Assembly (NCBI RefSeq): GCF_015550425.1
Contig: NZ_JADNAT010000008.1
Span: 101,631 to 165,630 of the forward strand
Direction of reading: 5' to 3'
DNA length: 64,000 bases
Source: Clostridium sp. 1001275B_160808_H3
GTDB lineage: Bacteria; Bacillota; Clostridia; Clostridiales; Clostridiaceae
The notes beneath the pieces are model-generated. The model worked only from the letters and a program-made list of their open reading frames with translations. It did no database searches and was not told the origin of the DNA. The first letter of the stretch is position 1. Each line of letters starts with the position of its first letter. Positions 34,182 to 43,925 of the stretch are shown here, in pieces. The position numbers and the translations under genes were made by a program.

Positions 34182-35546
34182 TTAAAACTCTGCTCTTTCT
34201 ACCTTTTCAATTTTTTCTATAACATCTTTAAATTGTGGTAAATAATCTTTATGAGCTAATAACATTTCATTTAATAACTTTCTTCCTCTAACATCATCAG
34301 CTACTAAAGGATTAGTTACCATAGCTAATAATGCGGTATTGTAATCTCCTGTATAAGCTGCTTCTGCTGCTAATCTTTCAAATGATTTTATTTGTGCAAC
34401 TAAGCCTTGTGCAAATATTGGTAAGTCAGTAACTGTTTCTACTGGGACTGGACCATTCTTTCCTACATAACAACTTACTTCTACAGCTGACTCATCTTCG
34501 AATTGCTTTAAAGTTCCATTATTTCTAGTATTAACAGCAATTATAGTATTTTTATCATTATATATTCCATTTATAACATTACATGCGACATCTGAATAAT
34601 GGGCTCCACCACGTTTAGCTAATTCTTCTGGTTTTTCTTGTAGATTAACATCTTTATACATTTCAAATAATTTCTTTTCTACTTCCATTACTACTTCTGC
34701 TCTAGTCTTTCCCTTTTTAAATTCTTCTAATTCACTATTTATCATATCTCTTGTTTTGTAATAATATCTGTGATAAGGACAAGGAATTACTCCAAATGCC
34801 TTCATTGTTGCAACATCCCAATCGAATCCCTTTATATTTGCCATTGTTTGTGTCTTTGAATCAGGTGCTGTTAATTCTTTTATAACTTCTGCTGTAACAT
34901 CATTACCATCTAAATAAACTTTTTCTGCATAAACCATATGGTTTAATCCAGCAAAATCTACTGTTACTCTATCACTATTTACACCTAATATATCAGCAAA
35001 TGAATATTGTAACCCAATAGGAACATTACAAACTCCTACTACCTTTTTATGAACTCCATATCTTAATAAAGCTTCAGTAACTATTCCAGCTGGATTTGTA
35101 AAGTTTATTAACCATGCATCTGGACATAATTCACTTATATCCTTAGCTATATCTAATATTACTGGTACTGTTCTTAATGCTTTAAATAATCCACCAGCCC
35201 CATTAGTTTCTTGTCCTAAAAATCCATGACTTAGTGGAATTCTTTCATCTTTAACTCTTGCAGGTAGTAACCCTACTCTTAGTTGTGTTGTTACAAAATC
35301 TGCATCTTTTAAAGCTTCTCTTCTATCTAAAGTTAAATGAATATTCATTGGCACTCCTGCTTTTTCTACCATTCTCTTTGCTAGTGCACCAACTATTTCT
35401 AACTTTTCTTTACCTTCTTCAATATCTACTAGCCAATAATCACTTACAGGCATTTCGTCATATCTCTTAATTAATCCCTCTACTAATTCAGGTGTATAAC
35501 TTGATCCTCCACCTATTGTAACTATCTTTAAGCCTTTTCTATCCAT
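34182..35546 (-). CDS. Glycoside hydrolase family 4, 6-phospho-beta-glucosidase
   Basis: 454 residues from ATG 35546, preceded by GGGGGTTGGG. GH4 is the NAD+- and Mn2+-dependent redox glycosidase family; seen here are the NAD loop IGGGSSYTPE, LINFTNPAGIVTEA, the metal-binding VCNVPIG Cys and the LNHMVY His. The GQETNGAGGLFKALRTVP block and overall sequence match CelF/LicH-type 6-phospho-beta-glucosidases. It hydrolyses PTS-imported cellobiose-, chitobiose- or beta-glucoside-6-phosphates in the cytosol. No PTS genes adjoin. Confidence 0.92.
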   Translation of the reverse strand: MDRKGLKIVTIGGGSSYTPELVEGLIKRYDEMPVSDYWLVDIEEGKEKLEIVGALAKRMVEKAGVPMNIHLTLDRREALKDADFVTTQLRVGLLPARVKDERIPLSHGFLGQETNGAGGLFKALRTVPVILDIAKDISELCPDAWLINFTNPAGIVTEALLRYGVHKKVVGVCNVPIGLQYSFADILGVNSDRVTVDFAGLNHMVYAEKVYLDGNDVTAEVIKELTAPDSKTQTMANIKGFDWDVATMKAFGVIPCPYHRYYYKTRDMINSELEEFKKGKTRAEVVMEVEKKLFEMYKDVNLQEKPEELAKRGGAHYSDVACNVINGIYNDKNTIIAVNTRNNGTLKQFEDESAVEVSCYVGKNGPVPVETVTDLPIFAQGLVAQIKSFERLAAEAAYTGDYNTALLAMVTNPLVADDVRGRKLLNEMLLAHKDYLPQFKDVIEKIEKVERAEF

Positions 35547-35646
35547 GTGCCCAACCCCCATAACATTTAATATTCTTTTTTCTATATCTTAATTATATCT
35601 GCACATTTCAGAAAACAATTTCAAAATTTGAAAATCTAATTTAATT

Positions 35647-36789
35647 TTAATTTTTTATAACTATATTTTTTATTTCAGTTTTAAACTTTTCTTCGTTACC
35701 ATTGAAAATAATAAGATTTATCCCCATTTCTTTAGCCCTTTCTTTAACTGCAGCTTTCACAGGTTCTTTTGTTGCAACTAAAATCTTATATACCTTTTCT
35801 CCACCAATTTGCTTACTATAAACATCTAGCTCATTTAGAGCATCTTCATTATATTTATCACTATCCTTACATGATATACAAATAGGAACTGAATCCTTTA
35901 CTGCAACTACATCTACTTCATTTCTAACAATTTTACTCTTATCATTCCATAAGAACATAACTCCACTTCTCACTTCATCTATTTCTTTAATTTCACTAAT
36001 CATAATATTAGTTGCCATCTCAAGCCAAGTTCCACTTTTAAATATAAATGATTTTAAATATTCATTTTTAAAATTAACATGAATCTCATTATTAGAATCC
36101 TTAATATAATCTATCCCATTAATTTCCTCTAACTTGTTTAATATTTTATTTAATATGCTTTTTTCCTCTTGTTCTAAAAATTCAGCTTTTATAGTAACCT
36201 TTTTAGCGTCCTGATAATCATGTATGAAAATATTTGAATCATATAACTTTTGCTTATATTTATGCCATAGCCCTAAATTTTCATATATCTTTTTAGTTAA
36301 ATAAATTAAATCCTCTTTATCACAAAGACTACTTGCATCATTTAAAAGTTCTCCTCCAGATGCCTTGATAAGATTATCTAATTGCATATCTTCATATTCT
36401 TCCTTAATAACTTCAATACTCTTACCAAATGTATATAAAAATTTATTTTTTATATCTACATATATTGAATTCAATAAATTATCTTTACTTATATTCAATA
36501 ATGCCAAAGAGTTTACTCTGCTACCGCCGGTTAAATTAACTAATATATTTCTATTTTTATTTTCATTTATTATTTTAATTAATTTATCAATTTCGCCTTC
36601 ATTGATAATTGCCTTATTAAATTTCACATTTGGAATATAGTTTTCATAATACCTTTTTACAGAATCCATTAGAATTTCGTTATTTTTATCATATATAAAC
36701 AATACTTCCTTTGGATTAAATTTTTTAGTTGCTAATATATTTGCTTGATTATGCTCATCTAATTGGTTTATTAATATATCTACATTCAT
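35647..36789 (-). CDS. DUF1887 CARF-nuclease, Card1/Can2-like, without CRISPR locus
   Basis: 380 residues. The N-terminal Rossmann-like domain has a CARF-type nucleotide loop NLTGGSRVNSLAL (85-97), and the middle is helical and winged-helix-like. The C-terminal PD-(D/E)XK nuclease domain has SGTWLEM (252-258), NEVDVVAV (290-297, Asp293) and ICISCKDS (303-310, Lys308). The usual Glu two residues before the Lys is Ser306 here. Relatives Card1 and Can2 are activated by cyclic tetra-adenylate from type III CRISPR and cut DNA or RNA. No CRISPR array or cas gene is present in the 64 kb. Function outside CRISPR is unknown. Confidence 0.8.
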   Translation of the reverse strand: MNVDILINQLDEHNQANILATKKFNPKEVLFIYDKNNEILMDSVKRYYENYIPNVKFNKAIINEGEIDKLIKIINENKNRNILVNLTGGSRVNSLALLNISKDNLLNSIYVDIKNKFLYTFGKSIEVIKEEYEDMQLDNLIKASGGELLNDASSLCDKEDLIYLTKKIYENLGLWHKYKQKLYDSNIFIHDYQDAKKVTIKAEFLEQEEKSILNKILNKLEEINGIDYIKDSNNEIHVNFKNEYLKSFIFKSGTWLEMATNIMISEIKEIDEVRSGVMFLWNDKSKIVRNEVDVVAVKDSVPICISCKDSDKYNEDALNELDVYSKQIGGEKVYKILVATKEPVKAAVKERAKEMGINLIIFNGNEEKFKTEIKNIVIKN

Positions 36790-36886
36790 ATCTCTAATCC
36801 TTCTTTTTTAATTTATATATTTCTAATTTATCCAAAGGGGATAATTTTATCCTAAATAAACATATATATATTATATTCCTACAATA

Positions 36887-36921
36887 CAAAAAGAGAGATC
36901 TCATCAAGAAACCTCTCCTTT
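36887..36921 (-). terminator. Terminator of the COG2509 gene
   Basis: On the minus strand AAAAGGAGAG pairs with CTCTCTTTT (one bulge), followed by T-rich sequence, five bases after the stop. Confidence 0.7.
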
Positions 36922-36925
36922 TGTG

Positions 36926-38341
36926 TTAGTTAAATAAATGTCTCGCTAAATGCACTCCTGAACATGATGCCATCATTAATCCTCTCGTTAATCCTGCTCC
37001 ATCTCCAATAGCATATAAATTTTTAATATTTGTTTCTAAATTCTCATTAAGTTTAACAGAATTTGAGTAAAACTTTATTTCAGGTCCATATAGTAAATTA
37101 TCAGGATTCGCAAATCCCTTTACTACTTTATCCATCTCTAATATAAAATTAACTATATTAGTCATTGTTCTATATGGAATTCCCAATGTTATGTCTCCAG
37201 GCATTGCAGTTTTTAATGTTGCCTCTACTGAATTATTTTCAAGTTCTTCCTTCCAAGTTCTCTTACCATTTAATATATCTCCAAATCTTTGAACAACAAC
37301 TTCTCCATTGGATAGTAGATTTGTAAGCTCAGCAACTTTATTTGCATATTCTATTGGTTTTTTAAATGGTTCAGTAAATTTATGTGAAGAAAGTATTGCA
37401 AAGTTTGTATTTATACTTTTCTTTTCCTTATAAGCGTGCCCATTTGCTAATGAAACACCATTATCATAAACTTCTGCTGCTACAAATCCATCAGGATTTT
37501 GACAGAAAGTTCTAACCTTATCTCTAAATGGAGCTACATTTCCAATAAATTTACCTTCATACATGAGTTCATTTACCTTTTGTATATCTCCTTCTGATTT
37601 CATTTCAAATCTTACACCAATGTCTACTACTCCAACTTCCTTATCTATCTTATGCTTATCGCATAAGGCAGATAAGAAATCAGCACCATTTCTTCCAACT
37701 GATATAACTACTTTATCAGCATAGTAATCTCCATTTTCAGTTACCACGCCTTTAGCCTCACCATTTTCGATTATAATATCCTTAACTATAGTTCCAAATA
37801 TTATTTGCACACCGTTTTCCAATAAATAATCTTCTAATTTTCCATAAAGCTCTCTCGATTTTTCCGTTCCTAAATGTCTAATAGGAATATCCACCAAATT
37901 TATATTTTCTTTTTTTGCTTTATCCTTTATCTTCTTTATTTCATCTTTATGCTCTATTCCCGCTATATTCTTTTCTCCCCCAAATTCTAAATATATCTCA
38001 TCACAATAATCAATTAAATCCTTTGTACTTTGATGTCCAATTATTTCTGGTAGATTTCCTCCAACTAAAACTTCTTCTGAATCTTTATCATATAAAGATA
38101 GCTTTGCATCAGAAAATGCTCCTGCTCCTGCAAATCCAGTAGTTATATTACAATATGGCTTACACTTAACACATTTATTTAATTTTGGTATTGGACAATA
38201 TCTTTTATAAACAGATTTTCCCTTTTCAATAATTAAAATTTTCTTTTCTGGATTAATTTTTGAAAGCTCATAGGCAGTAAATATACCACTAGGTCCTGCA
38301 CCCACAATTACAACATCATATTTATTTTTAATAAAATTCAT
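36926..38341 (-). CDS. FAD-dependent dehydrogenase, COG2509 family
   Basis: 471 residues. N-terminal dinucleotide motif VVIVGAGPSGIFTAYEL (about 10-26), then a Cys-rich segment CPIPKLNKCVKCKPYC (about 49-64) unusual for simple flavoproteins, and GFAGAGAFSDAKLSLY. A late LYAIGDGAGLTRGLMMASCSGVHLA block closes the FAD site. COG2509 proteins are widespread in anaerobes but uncharacterised; the cysteines might bind Fe-S or be redox-active. GGGGG precedes the ATG. The upstream 450 bases contain two inverted repeats and tRNA-Arg. Confidence 0.85.
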   Translation of the reverse strand: MNFIKNKYDVVIVGAGPSGIFTAYELSKINPEKKILIIEKGKSVYKRYCPIPKLNKCVKCKPYCNITTGFAGAGAFSDAKLSLYDKDSEEVLVGGNLPEIIGHQSTKDLIDYCDEIYLEFGGEKNIAGIEHKDEIKKIKDKAKKENINLVDIPIRHLGTEKSRELYGKLEDYLLENGVQIIFGTIVKDIIIENGEAKGVVTENGDYYADKVVISVGRNGADFLSALCDKHKIDKEVGVVDIGVRFEMKSEGDIQKVNELMYEGKFIGNVAPFRDKVRTFCQNPDGFVAAEVYDNGVSLANGHAYKEKKSINTNFAILSSHKFTEPFKKPIEYANKVAELTNLLSNGEVVVQRFGDILNGKRTWKEELENNSVEATLKTAMPGDITLGIPYRTMTNIVNFILEMDKVVKGFANPDNLLYGPEIKFYSNSVKLNENLETNIKNLYAIGDGAGLTRGLMMASCSGVHLARHLFN

Positions 38342-38757
38342 TTGATAGCCCCCTTATATTGCGAACATTATTGTAAATCCATAAACAATTATACGCCATT
38401 TTATAGGAATATCAATGCTTTTTTATAATTTTAATATTTAATTTTCATATTTTTAGTAAAATTTTCTTAAAAAAATAAAAAATTGTAGTTACTACACTTA
38501 TTTTTCTGATAACTACAATCTTGACTATACAAAATGTAGTTACTTTTTAAATTTTATAATAACTACATTAATCTTATTTAACTAATTCATTCTACTCTTT
38601 ACTCTATATAATCATATAACATTTATCTAAATGCTAAAGAAAAATGATTTATATAATAAAGCGGATATTAAATAACTCACTTCTTTTTTGCTTATAAAAA
38701 GCTCTAAAGGGCAAAACATTTGGCAAAATTCATATTTTAATTTATTTTAAGCAAAAT
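38342..38757. other. Gene-free spacer with paired inverted repeats
   Basis: About 415 AT-rich bases between the COG2509 gene and tRNA-Arg. The only evident structure is the two TGTAGTTA inverted pairs at 38482-38569; I see no ORF or known RNA. Confidence 0.55.
38482..38569. repeat. Two tandem inverted repeats with TGTAGTTA arms
   Basis: ATTGTAGTTA ... TAACTACAAT (38482-38519) and AATGTAGTTA ... TAACTACATT (38533-38569). Four copies of the same octamer, as two inverted pairs, 140-230 bases upstream of the COG2509 gene. Confidence 0.65.
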
Positions 38758-38792
38758 AAAAACCCTGTAAATATGCTATTTACAAGGCTTTT
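38758..38792 (-). terminator. Terminator of tRNA-Arg
   Basis: TGTAAAT/ATTTACA stem with T-rich tail on the minus strand, directly after the tRNA. Confidence 0.75.
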
Positions 38793-38793
38793 C

Positions 38794-38870
38794 TGGTACG
38801 GCGGAGAGGATTCGAACCCCCGACCAACTGGTTCGTAGCCAGCTACTCTATCCAACTGAGCTACCACCGC
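38794..38870 (-). tRNA. tRNA-Arg (anticodon ACG)
   Basis: Complete cloverleaf on the minus strand: acceptor GCGGTGG with its partner, D arm GCTCAGTTGGATAGAGT, anticodon loop CTACGAA, T loop TTCGAAT, encoded CCA, 77 bases. Inosine modification would let it read CGU, CGC and CGA. Confidence 0.97.
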
Positions 38871-38892
38871 ATATAAATTTTTAACAATATTT

Positions 38893-38921
38893 ATATTATC
38901 ATAACTACCTAAATAAATCAA
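38893..38921 (-). promoter_or_regulatory. Promoter of tRNA-Arg
   Basis: TTGATT (38921-38916), 17 bases, TAATAT (38898-38893), about 23 bases before the tRNA. Confidence 0.6.
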
Positions 38922-38952
38922 GCAACTAATTTTTATAAAATATTATACTTTA

Positions 38953-39855
38953 TTAATTATTATATATATCTGAAAATTCCACTTCTAGCATTTGTATTTT
39001 ACTACTTTCGTCTCTTATGCAAAAATCATCTTGTTCATCTACAATCGTTATAGGTAGAGTTATTATGAACTCACAACCATATCCCTCTTCACTTTTAAGC
39101 TCAATATTTCCATCCATAGATTTTACCAAGTAATTCACTAAATCCAATCCTATCCCACTTCCTGAATTCTCTCTATCTTTTTTATTAGATAGTTGATAGA
39201 ATCTATTAAAAACCTTTTCTTGATATTCCCTTGATATTCCTGGACCCTCATCTCTTATAGATATAGTGATTTTATCTCCCATAACCATTATATTTATATA
39301 CACATTTGTATTAGTATATGAAAACTTAATAGAATTTGATAATAAATTCATTATAATTCTATCTATAACATCTGGATCTACTGCCATTATGCATTCTTCT
39401 TCATTCGTATCGAATATAAGTTGTATATTTTTTTGTTTAGCATATTTATCTATACAACTTATAGTACTTTCAATCATAGATATAATATCTATATTTTTTT
39501 TATGTAAAATATAGTAATTATTCTCTAGTTTTGTTGTGTCAATTAGGTTATTTACTAACTTTAACATCTTCAGACTATTTCTTTTTACTATTTTCATATA
39601 TTCTAGTGCTTTTTTATCATTAAGAGAAATGCTACCATAATCTATACATTGCATAATACTTAATATTACATTTAAATGTCCTCTTAAATCATGCGAAATA
39701 TTAAGCAAAAAATTTTCTTGCTTACTATTTTTATCTATTAATCCTGTTATGATACTTACTGACTCTTCATTTGTAAAATTAAAATTTCCATTTAATATAA
39801 TTTCACTTATATCCATTTTATTATCTAATTTCCCCATAAATTCATTATTAATCAT
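38953..39855 (-). CDS. Sensor histidine kinase without PAS domain (orphan)
   Basis: About 300 residues from ATG 39855 (AAAGGA nine bases upstream). It is essentially only the kinase core: H-box NISHDLRGHLNVI, N-box NLLSNSIKF, G1 DEGPGIS and G2 GSGIGLDLV. There is no membrane helix and no recognisable sensor. The C-terminus EVEFSDIYNN matches the end of the first orphan kinase (EFSDIYNI). No response regulator gene adjoins, so it probably phosphorylates a distant partner; Spo0A is a possible but unproven target. Confidence 0.9.
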   Translation of the reverse strand: MINNEFMGKLDNKMDISEIILNGNFNFTNEESVSIITGLIDKNSKQENFLLNISHDLRGHLNVILSIMQCIDYGSISLNDKKALEYMKIVKRNSLKMLKLVNNLIDTTKLENNYYILHKKNIDIISMIESTISCIDKYAKQKNIQLIFDTNEEECIMAVDPDVIDRIIMNLLSNSIKFSYTNTNVYINIMVMGDKITISIRDEGPGISREYQEKVFNRFYQLSNKKDRENSGSGIGLDLVNYLVKSMDGNIELKSEEGYGCEFIITLPITIVDEQDDFCIRDESSKIQMLEVEFSDIYNN

Positions 39856-40078
39856 GATAATAGTTCCTTTCATAACAGTTTTAGACTTTGTTTAAAGATT
39901 ATATACATAGTTTACCATATGCGTATTTCTCCAACAAGTGATTTTGATTTTATTTTCCAAAATATTGAATATAACGTTAACTTTACATATTTTATATAAA
40001 ATTATTATTATATTAATCCATAATTAACTCTTATATTTTATAAATATTATCATTACTTAAATATTACTTATATTAAAA

Positions 40079-40121
40079 AAAAATCTTAACAAACAATTTA
40101 AATTTATCTGTTAAGATTTTA
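40079..40121 (-). terminator. Terminator of the DUF1189 gene
   Basis: AAAATCTTAACA pairs with TGTTAAGATTTT just past the DUF1189 stop. Confidence 0.8.
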
Positions 40122-40132
40122 TCATTTTCAAG

Positions 40133-40894
40133 CTAAATTATAATATTTCTTATTTTATTCATCGCAAGTATTAAATAAATACCTGAAATTAATATACTAA
40201 ATGATCCTAATGGATAAACTAAATTAATTAACGTTGGCAATGTCATTGCATAAATACATAATTTAAAAACATCTCCATAATTTATGTTAATATTATTCAT
40301 TTTACTTAGAATTACTCCTACTAATGATAGTATAAATGAATTAAATAAAAGAACTACATAAGTATATAGAAGACTAAATATAAAAATACCATATTTTAAT
40401 ATCCCCATAATACTTGTCGCCATTAAAATTGTTTCATTATCCATATTATTAGAAAATAATGGAATATCTCTATATTTAAATGAAAGTACTTCATCATAAG
40501 CTCTATATGATATTCCGTCTTTCAGTATGGATACTGAAACATCCTTGTGAATTACAATCTTTCTTATAGTCTCAATTTCTTCAAGTGATATATTAGTGTT
40601 AATTAAAACAAGGAACTTCCCCTTTTCTCTTTTTATAGGAGAATTTTTAAAATCTAATATTCCATCCTTCATTTCGAATTCAAATTCATCACTAGTCATC
40701 ATTTGCTCAATAGAATTTTGTATTGTTGTCACACTAACAAAATTCATAATTCCTGATATACCTCCAACTAGCACACTTAATAATATAGAATATATTATTG
40801 CATGAGAAAATCTTAATCTTAATAATTCTTTATATTTTCCTACTTTAAAAATACTAATTTTAACTTTATTTATAAAGCCTATATTATCTTTCAT
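40133..40894 (-). CDS. DUF1189 membrane protein
   Basis: 254 residues from ATG 40894 (GGAGG five bases upstream). One helix near the N-terminus (AIIYSILLSVLVGGISGIM), an extracellular region of about 110 residues, then three or four helices in the C-terminal half (LLYTYVVLLFNSFILSLVG and others). This is the DUF1189 layout. Family members are of unknown function; in some Firmicutes they lie near maltodextrin genes, which is not the case here. It is monocistronic. Confidence 0.78.
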   Translation of the reverse strand: MKDNIGFINKVKISIFKVGKYKELLRLRFSHAIIYSILLSVLVGGISGIMNFVSVTTIQNSIEQMMTSDEFEFEMKDGILDFKNSPIKREKGKFLVLINTNISLEEIETIRKIVIHKDVSVSILKDGISYRAYDEVLSFKYRDIPLFSNNMDNETILMATSIMGILKYGIFIFSLLYTYVVLLFNSFILSLVGVILSKMNNININYGDVFKLCIYAMTLPTLINLVYPLGSFSILISGIYLILAMNKIRNIII

Positions 40895-41053
40895 AATTAC
40901 CTCCAATTATATGGAATTTAATGCTTAATAAATATTCTATCATATGTATTCGCTTTTATAAACAGATCTTATTTTCATAAAAATTTATTTTTAAGATTAA
41001 AGTTTGAGCTTTTTGTTAATGATTAATAGTATAAGTTGTAAGGAGGTATAAGG

Positions 41054-42334
41054 ATGTATAATACTAAATCCAAACCCAAGAATAAAATTTCTATCTTTAT
41101 GATTCTATCTTTTATCGCTTTATTTATTTTATTAGGATTTGGAGCAAATATTTACTTAAGCTCTCAATATAATGAGGTAACTTCTAGCTTTTATAGAGCC
41201 TTTAATAATTGTGAGTTTTCTGATGCAAAAACTACTTTAAATAGTAAAGTTTTATCTTTAAAGAAAAAACAACTTAATTCCGATTTAAATAATTACTTTA
41301 CAGATATAGTTGATAAAATATGTACTTCTTTATCTAAAAATGAAATTAGTACTAATCAAGCCTTAAGTGTACTAAATGAAATTAAAAGCTATAATGTATT
41401 AAGTTCATCTTTAGATAAATTAATTTCAGCATTAGATGATAAAGATAGTGACGGCATAACCTCAACTACTGAAGATAATTCTAATAATGAAATATCTTCT
41501 AAAAATGATGATTTTAATACCTTAAATCCAAGTAATGATGCTAATGATATTTCAGCAGATACGGATAATTATTTAAATTTAGGTATTTCAGCCTTTAATT
41601 CAAAGGATTATTCAAGAGCAATGAAATATTTTAGTCTAATCCCTAGTTCATCAGATAATGATTATGAACTAGCTCAAGAATACATAGAAAAATGTAAGTC
41701 AAATTATAAAGATTACTTACTTGAATCAGCTGATGAATTAGTTGCAAATAAATATTATACTAAAGCAATTGATTTTTTATCTGAATATGATTCAAAATTA
41801 TTAGCTAAAAATGATATAACTGAAATAAAAAATAAAATTAGTTCTATAAAGTTATTTAGAGAAGAATATCAAGGAGATGATTCTGAATATACTTCGAACG
41901 CGATTCTCCAATCTATAACACTTAATAATGTAAATACCTTATCTATAAGTAGTAAAACTAATTATTTTGTTTACTTAAATTTAGATGAACAAAAAACTTA
42001 CGTTTATGAAGGCTCAACTAATAACTGGGATTTAGTTAAAGAATTTGATTGTTCTACAGGGCTTCCTGGTAAGGAAACACCTAAGGGAATATTTGCAGTT
42101 ACTAATAGGGGGGAATGGTTCTTCTCTGACGAGTTTGGTCAAGGCGGTAAGTATTGGGTCCAATTTATGGGTGATTATTTGTTCCACTCTCTTCCTTTTG
42201 ATGAAACACAAAGTGTTATTTTAGATGATACTCTTGGTACTCCTGCCTCTCATGGATGTATAAGATTAAATGTAGAAGATGCTAAGTGGTTATATGATAA
42301 TGTTGCAAATGATACCAAGATAATCATTAATTAA
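41054..42334 (+). CDS. L,D-transpeptidase (YkuD domain), membrane-anchored
   Basis: 426 residues. An N-terminal membrane anchor (about 13-33) is followed by a helical region with possible TPR-like repeats (about 45-260, acidic Ser/Asp/Asn linker near 130-175). The C-terminal YkuD domain (about 290-426) carries SHGCIRLNVEDAKWLY with His400 and nucleophile Cys402. These enzymes make 3-3 cross-links in peptidoglycan or modify it outside the membrane. AAGGAGGT precedes the ATG, and a strong terminator follows the stop. Confidence 0.92.
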   Translation: MYNTKSKPKNKISIFMILSFIALFILLGFGANIYLSSQYNEVTSSFYRAFNNCEFSDAKTTLNSKVLSLKKKQLNSDLNNYFTDIVDKICTSLSKNEISTNQALSVLNEIKSYNVLSSSLDKLISALDDKDSDGITSTTEDNSNNEISSKNDDFNTLNPSNDANDISADTDNYLNLGISAFNSKDYSRAMKYFSLIPSSSDNDYELAQEYIEKCKSNYKDYLLESADELVANKYYTKAIDFLSEYDSKLLAKNDITEIKNKISSIKLFREEYQGDDSEYTSNAILQSITLNNVNTLSISSKTNYFVYLNLDEQKTYVYEGSTNNWDLVKEFDCSTGLPGKETPKGIFAVTNRGEWFFSDEFGQGGKYWVQFMGDYLFHSLPFDETQSVILDDTLGTPASHGCIRLNVEDAKWLYDNVANDTKIIIN

Positions 42335-42350
42335 TCTATATAAATATTTT

Positions 42351-42403
42351 TAAATAAGCCATATAAAAAGAGATAATTTCTCACTTTATATGGCTTATTT
42401 TAT
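42351..42403 (+). terminator. Terminator of the L,D-transpeptidase gene
   Basis: AAATAAGCCATATAAA pairs with TTTATATGGCTTATTT around a 17-base loop, then T-rich sequence. Confidence 0.88.
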
Positions 42404-42500
42404 ACTATTATAAATCACATAAATTATATACTTAATTTATTTATCAATTATATGATATTATGTTTATAATAATATTATCGATTTTAAAGGTAGGGTAATA

Positions 42501-43847
42501 ATGAATATATATATTCCAAATGAAGTTAAATTTATTATAGATACTTTTTATAAAAATAATTTTGAAGCCTTTATGGTTGGCGGTTGTGTTAGAGATTCAA
42601 TTTTAAATAATTCACCTAAAGACTATGATATTACCACATCTGCAAAACCAGAAGATACATTATATCTTTTTGAAAAGACAATTCCAACTGGCATAAAACA
42701 TGGTACGGTAACTGTGCTTATAAACAATAATCCATATGAAGTTACAACTTATAGAACTGAAGGAAAGTACATAGATAATAGACATCCTTCATCTGTAAAT
42801 TTTGTTACGGATATAAGAGAAGATTTATCTAGAAGGGATTTTACCATAAATGCCTTAGCTTATAACAAATCAGCTGGTCTTATTGATTACTTTAATGGTC
42901 TCTCTGATATTGAAAGTAAGATTATTCGTTGTGTCGGAGAAGCAGATAAAAGATTTAAAGAAGATGCGCTTAGAATGCTTCGTGCAATTAGGTTTAGCTG
43001 TCAACTAGGCTTCGATATAGAAGAAGAAACTTATAATGCCATATTAAATAATCATGAACTAATTAGTAATATAAGTTTTGAAAGAATAAGAGATGAACTT
43101 TGTAAGATATTAATTTCTGAGAATGCTTCTAAAGGATTAAGATTATTAAAAGATACAGGCCTATTAGAAATAATTCTGCCTGAAATATATAAACTAAATA
43201 ACTTTACTCCAAAGTGCACAAATCATAACAATAATATATTTCAACATACTCTTAATGTAATTGATAATACATATGATAACTTAATATTAAGATTATCTGC
43301 ATTATTTCATGATGTGGGGAAACTAAATACTCTTACTCGCAATGAAAATGGATTTTATTATTTTCCTAATCATAATATTGAAAGTTCAGTAATGACTAAA
43401 AAGATATTATCTAAATTAAGATTTGATAACAGTACTATAAATATAGTTTGTAAGCTAATAGAACACCATTTAGTATTGAATGTTAATTATCTACCATCAA
43501 AACCTGAAGTAAAAAAATTATTAAACATTATTGGAAATGAAAATATAGCCCTTTTATTTGATTTGCAAAGAGCTGATATTAATTCCTTAGATAATCCTAA
43601 AATATTTTTAGCTAAAGTAGACTATATAGCTAACTTAGTATCTGAAATAATAGATAATAATGAGCCTCTTAAAATTAAAGATCTTAACATAAGTGGTGAA
43701 ATATTAATAAAATCCTTCAATTTAAAACCTGGTAAGCTAATTGGAGATACTTTAAACTTTTTATTGAATAAAGTCTTAGAAAATCCAGATTTAAATACTA
43801 AGGAATCATTATTAAAACTCTCTCATGATTTTATAAGCATCTTATAA
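42501..43847 (+). CDS. cca: CCA tRNA nucleotidyltransferase
   Basis: 448 residues. The nucleotidyltransferase head has MVGGCVRDSIL (25-35) and the metal-binding DYD (41-43); TVTVLINNNPYEVTTYRTEG and the RRDFTINALAYN block (about 113-124) follow; EDALRMLRAIRFSCQLGF is the nucleotide-recognition helix. The C-terminal half contains an HD domain (LFHDVGK near 268). It is a class II enzyme that adds or repairs the 3' CCA of tRNAs in the cytosol. AAAGGTAGGG precedes the ATG. Confidence 0.95.
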   Translation: MNIYIPNEVKFIIDTFYKNNFEAFMVGGCVRDSILNNSPKDYDITTSAKPEDTLYLFEKTIPTGIKHGTVTVLINNNPYEVTTYRTEGKYIDNRHPSSVNFVTDIREDLSRRDFTINALAYNKSAGLIDYFNGLSDIESKIIRCVGEADKRFKEDALRMLRAIRFSCQLGFDIEEETYNAILNNHELISNISFERIRDELCKILISENASKGLRLLKDTGLLEIILPEIYKLNNFTPKCTNHNNNIFQHTLNVIDNTYDNLILRLSALFHDVGKLNTLTRNENGFYYFPNHNIESSVMTKKILSKLRFDNSTINIVCKLIEHHLVLNVNYLPSKPEVKKLLNIIGNENIALLFDLQRADINSLDNPKIFLAKVDYIANLVSEIIDNNEPLKIKDLNISGEILIKSFNLKPGKLIGDTLNFLLNKVLENPDLNTKESLLKLSHDFISIL

Positions 43848-43925
43848 ACCCGTTATTTATCTTTAAGTACTATTAACTAAAACTTTTTAAGCTATGTATT
43901 TAAGAGTATATTTAACTAAAAAATA

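Noticed and set aside
35647..36789. A CRISPR locus around the Card1-like gene
   Set aside because: No repeat-spacer array and no cas genes could be found on either strand in the window.
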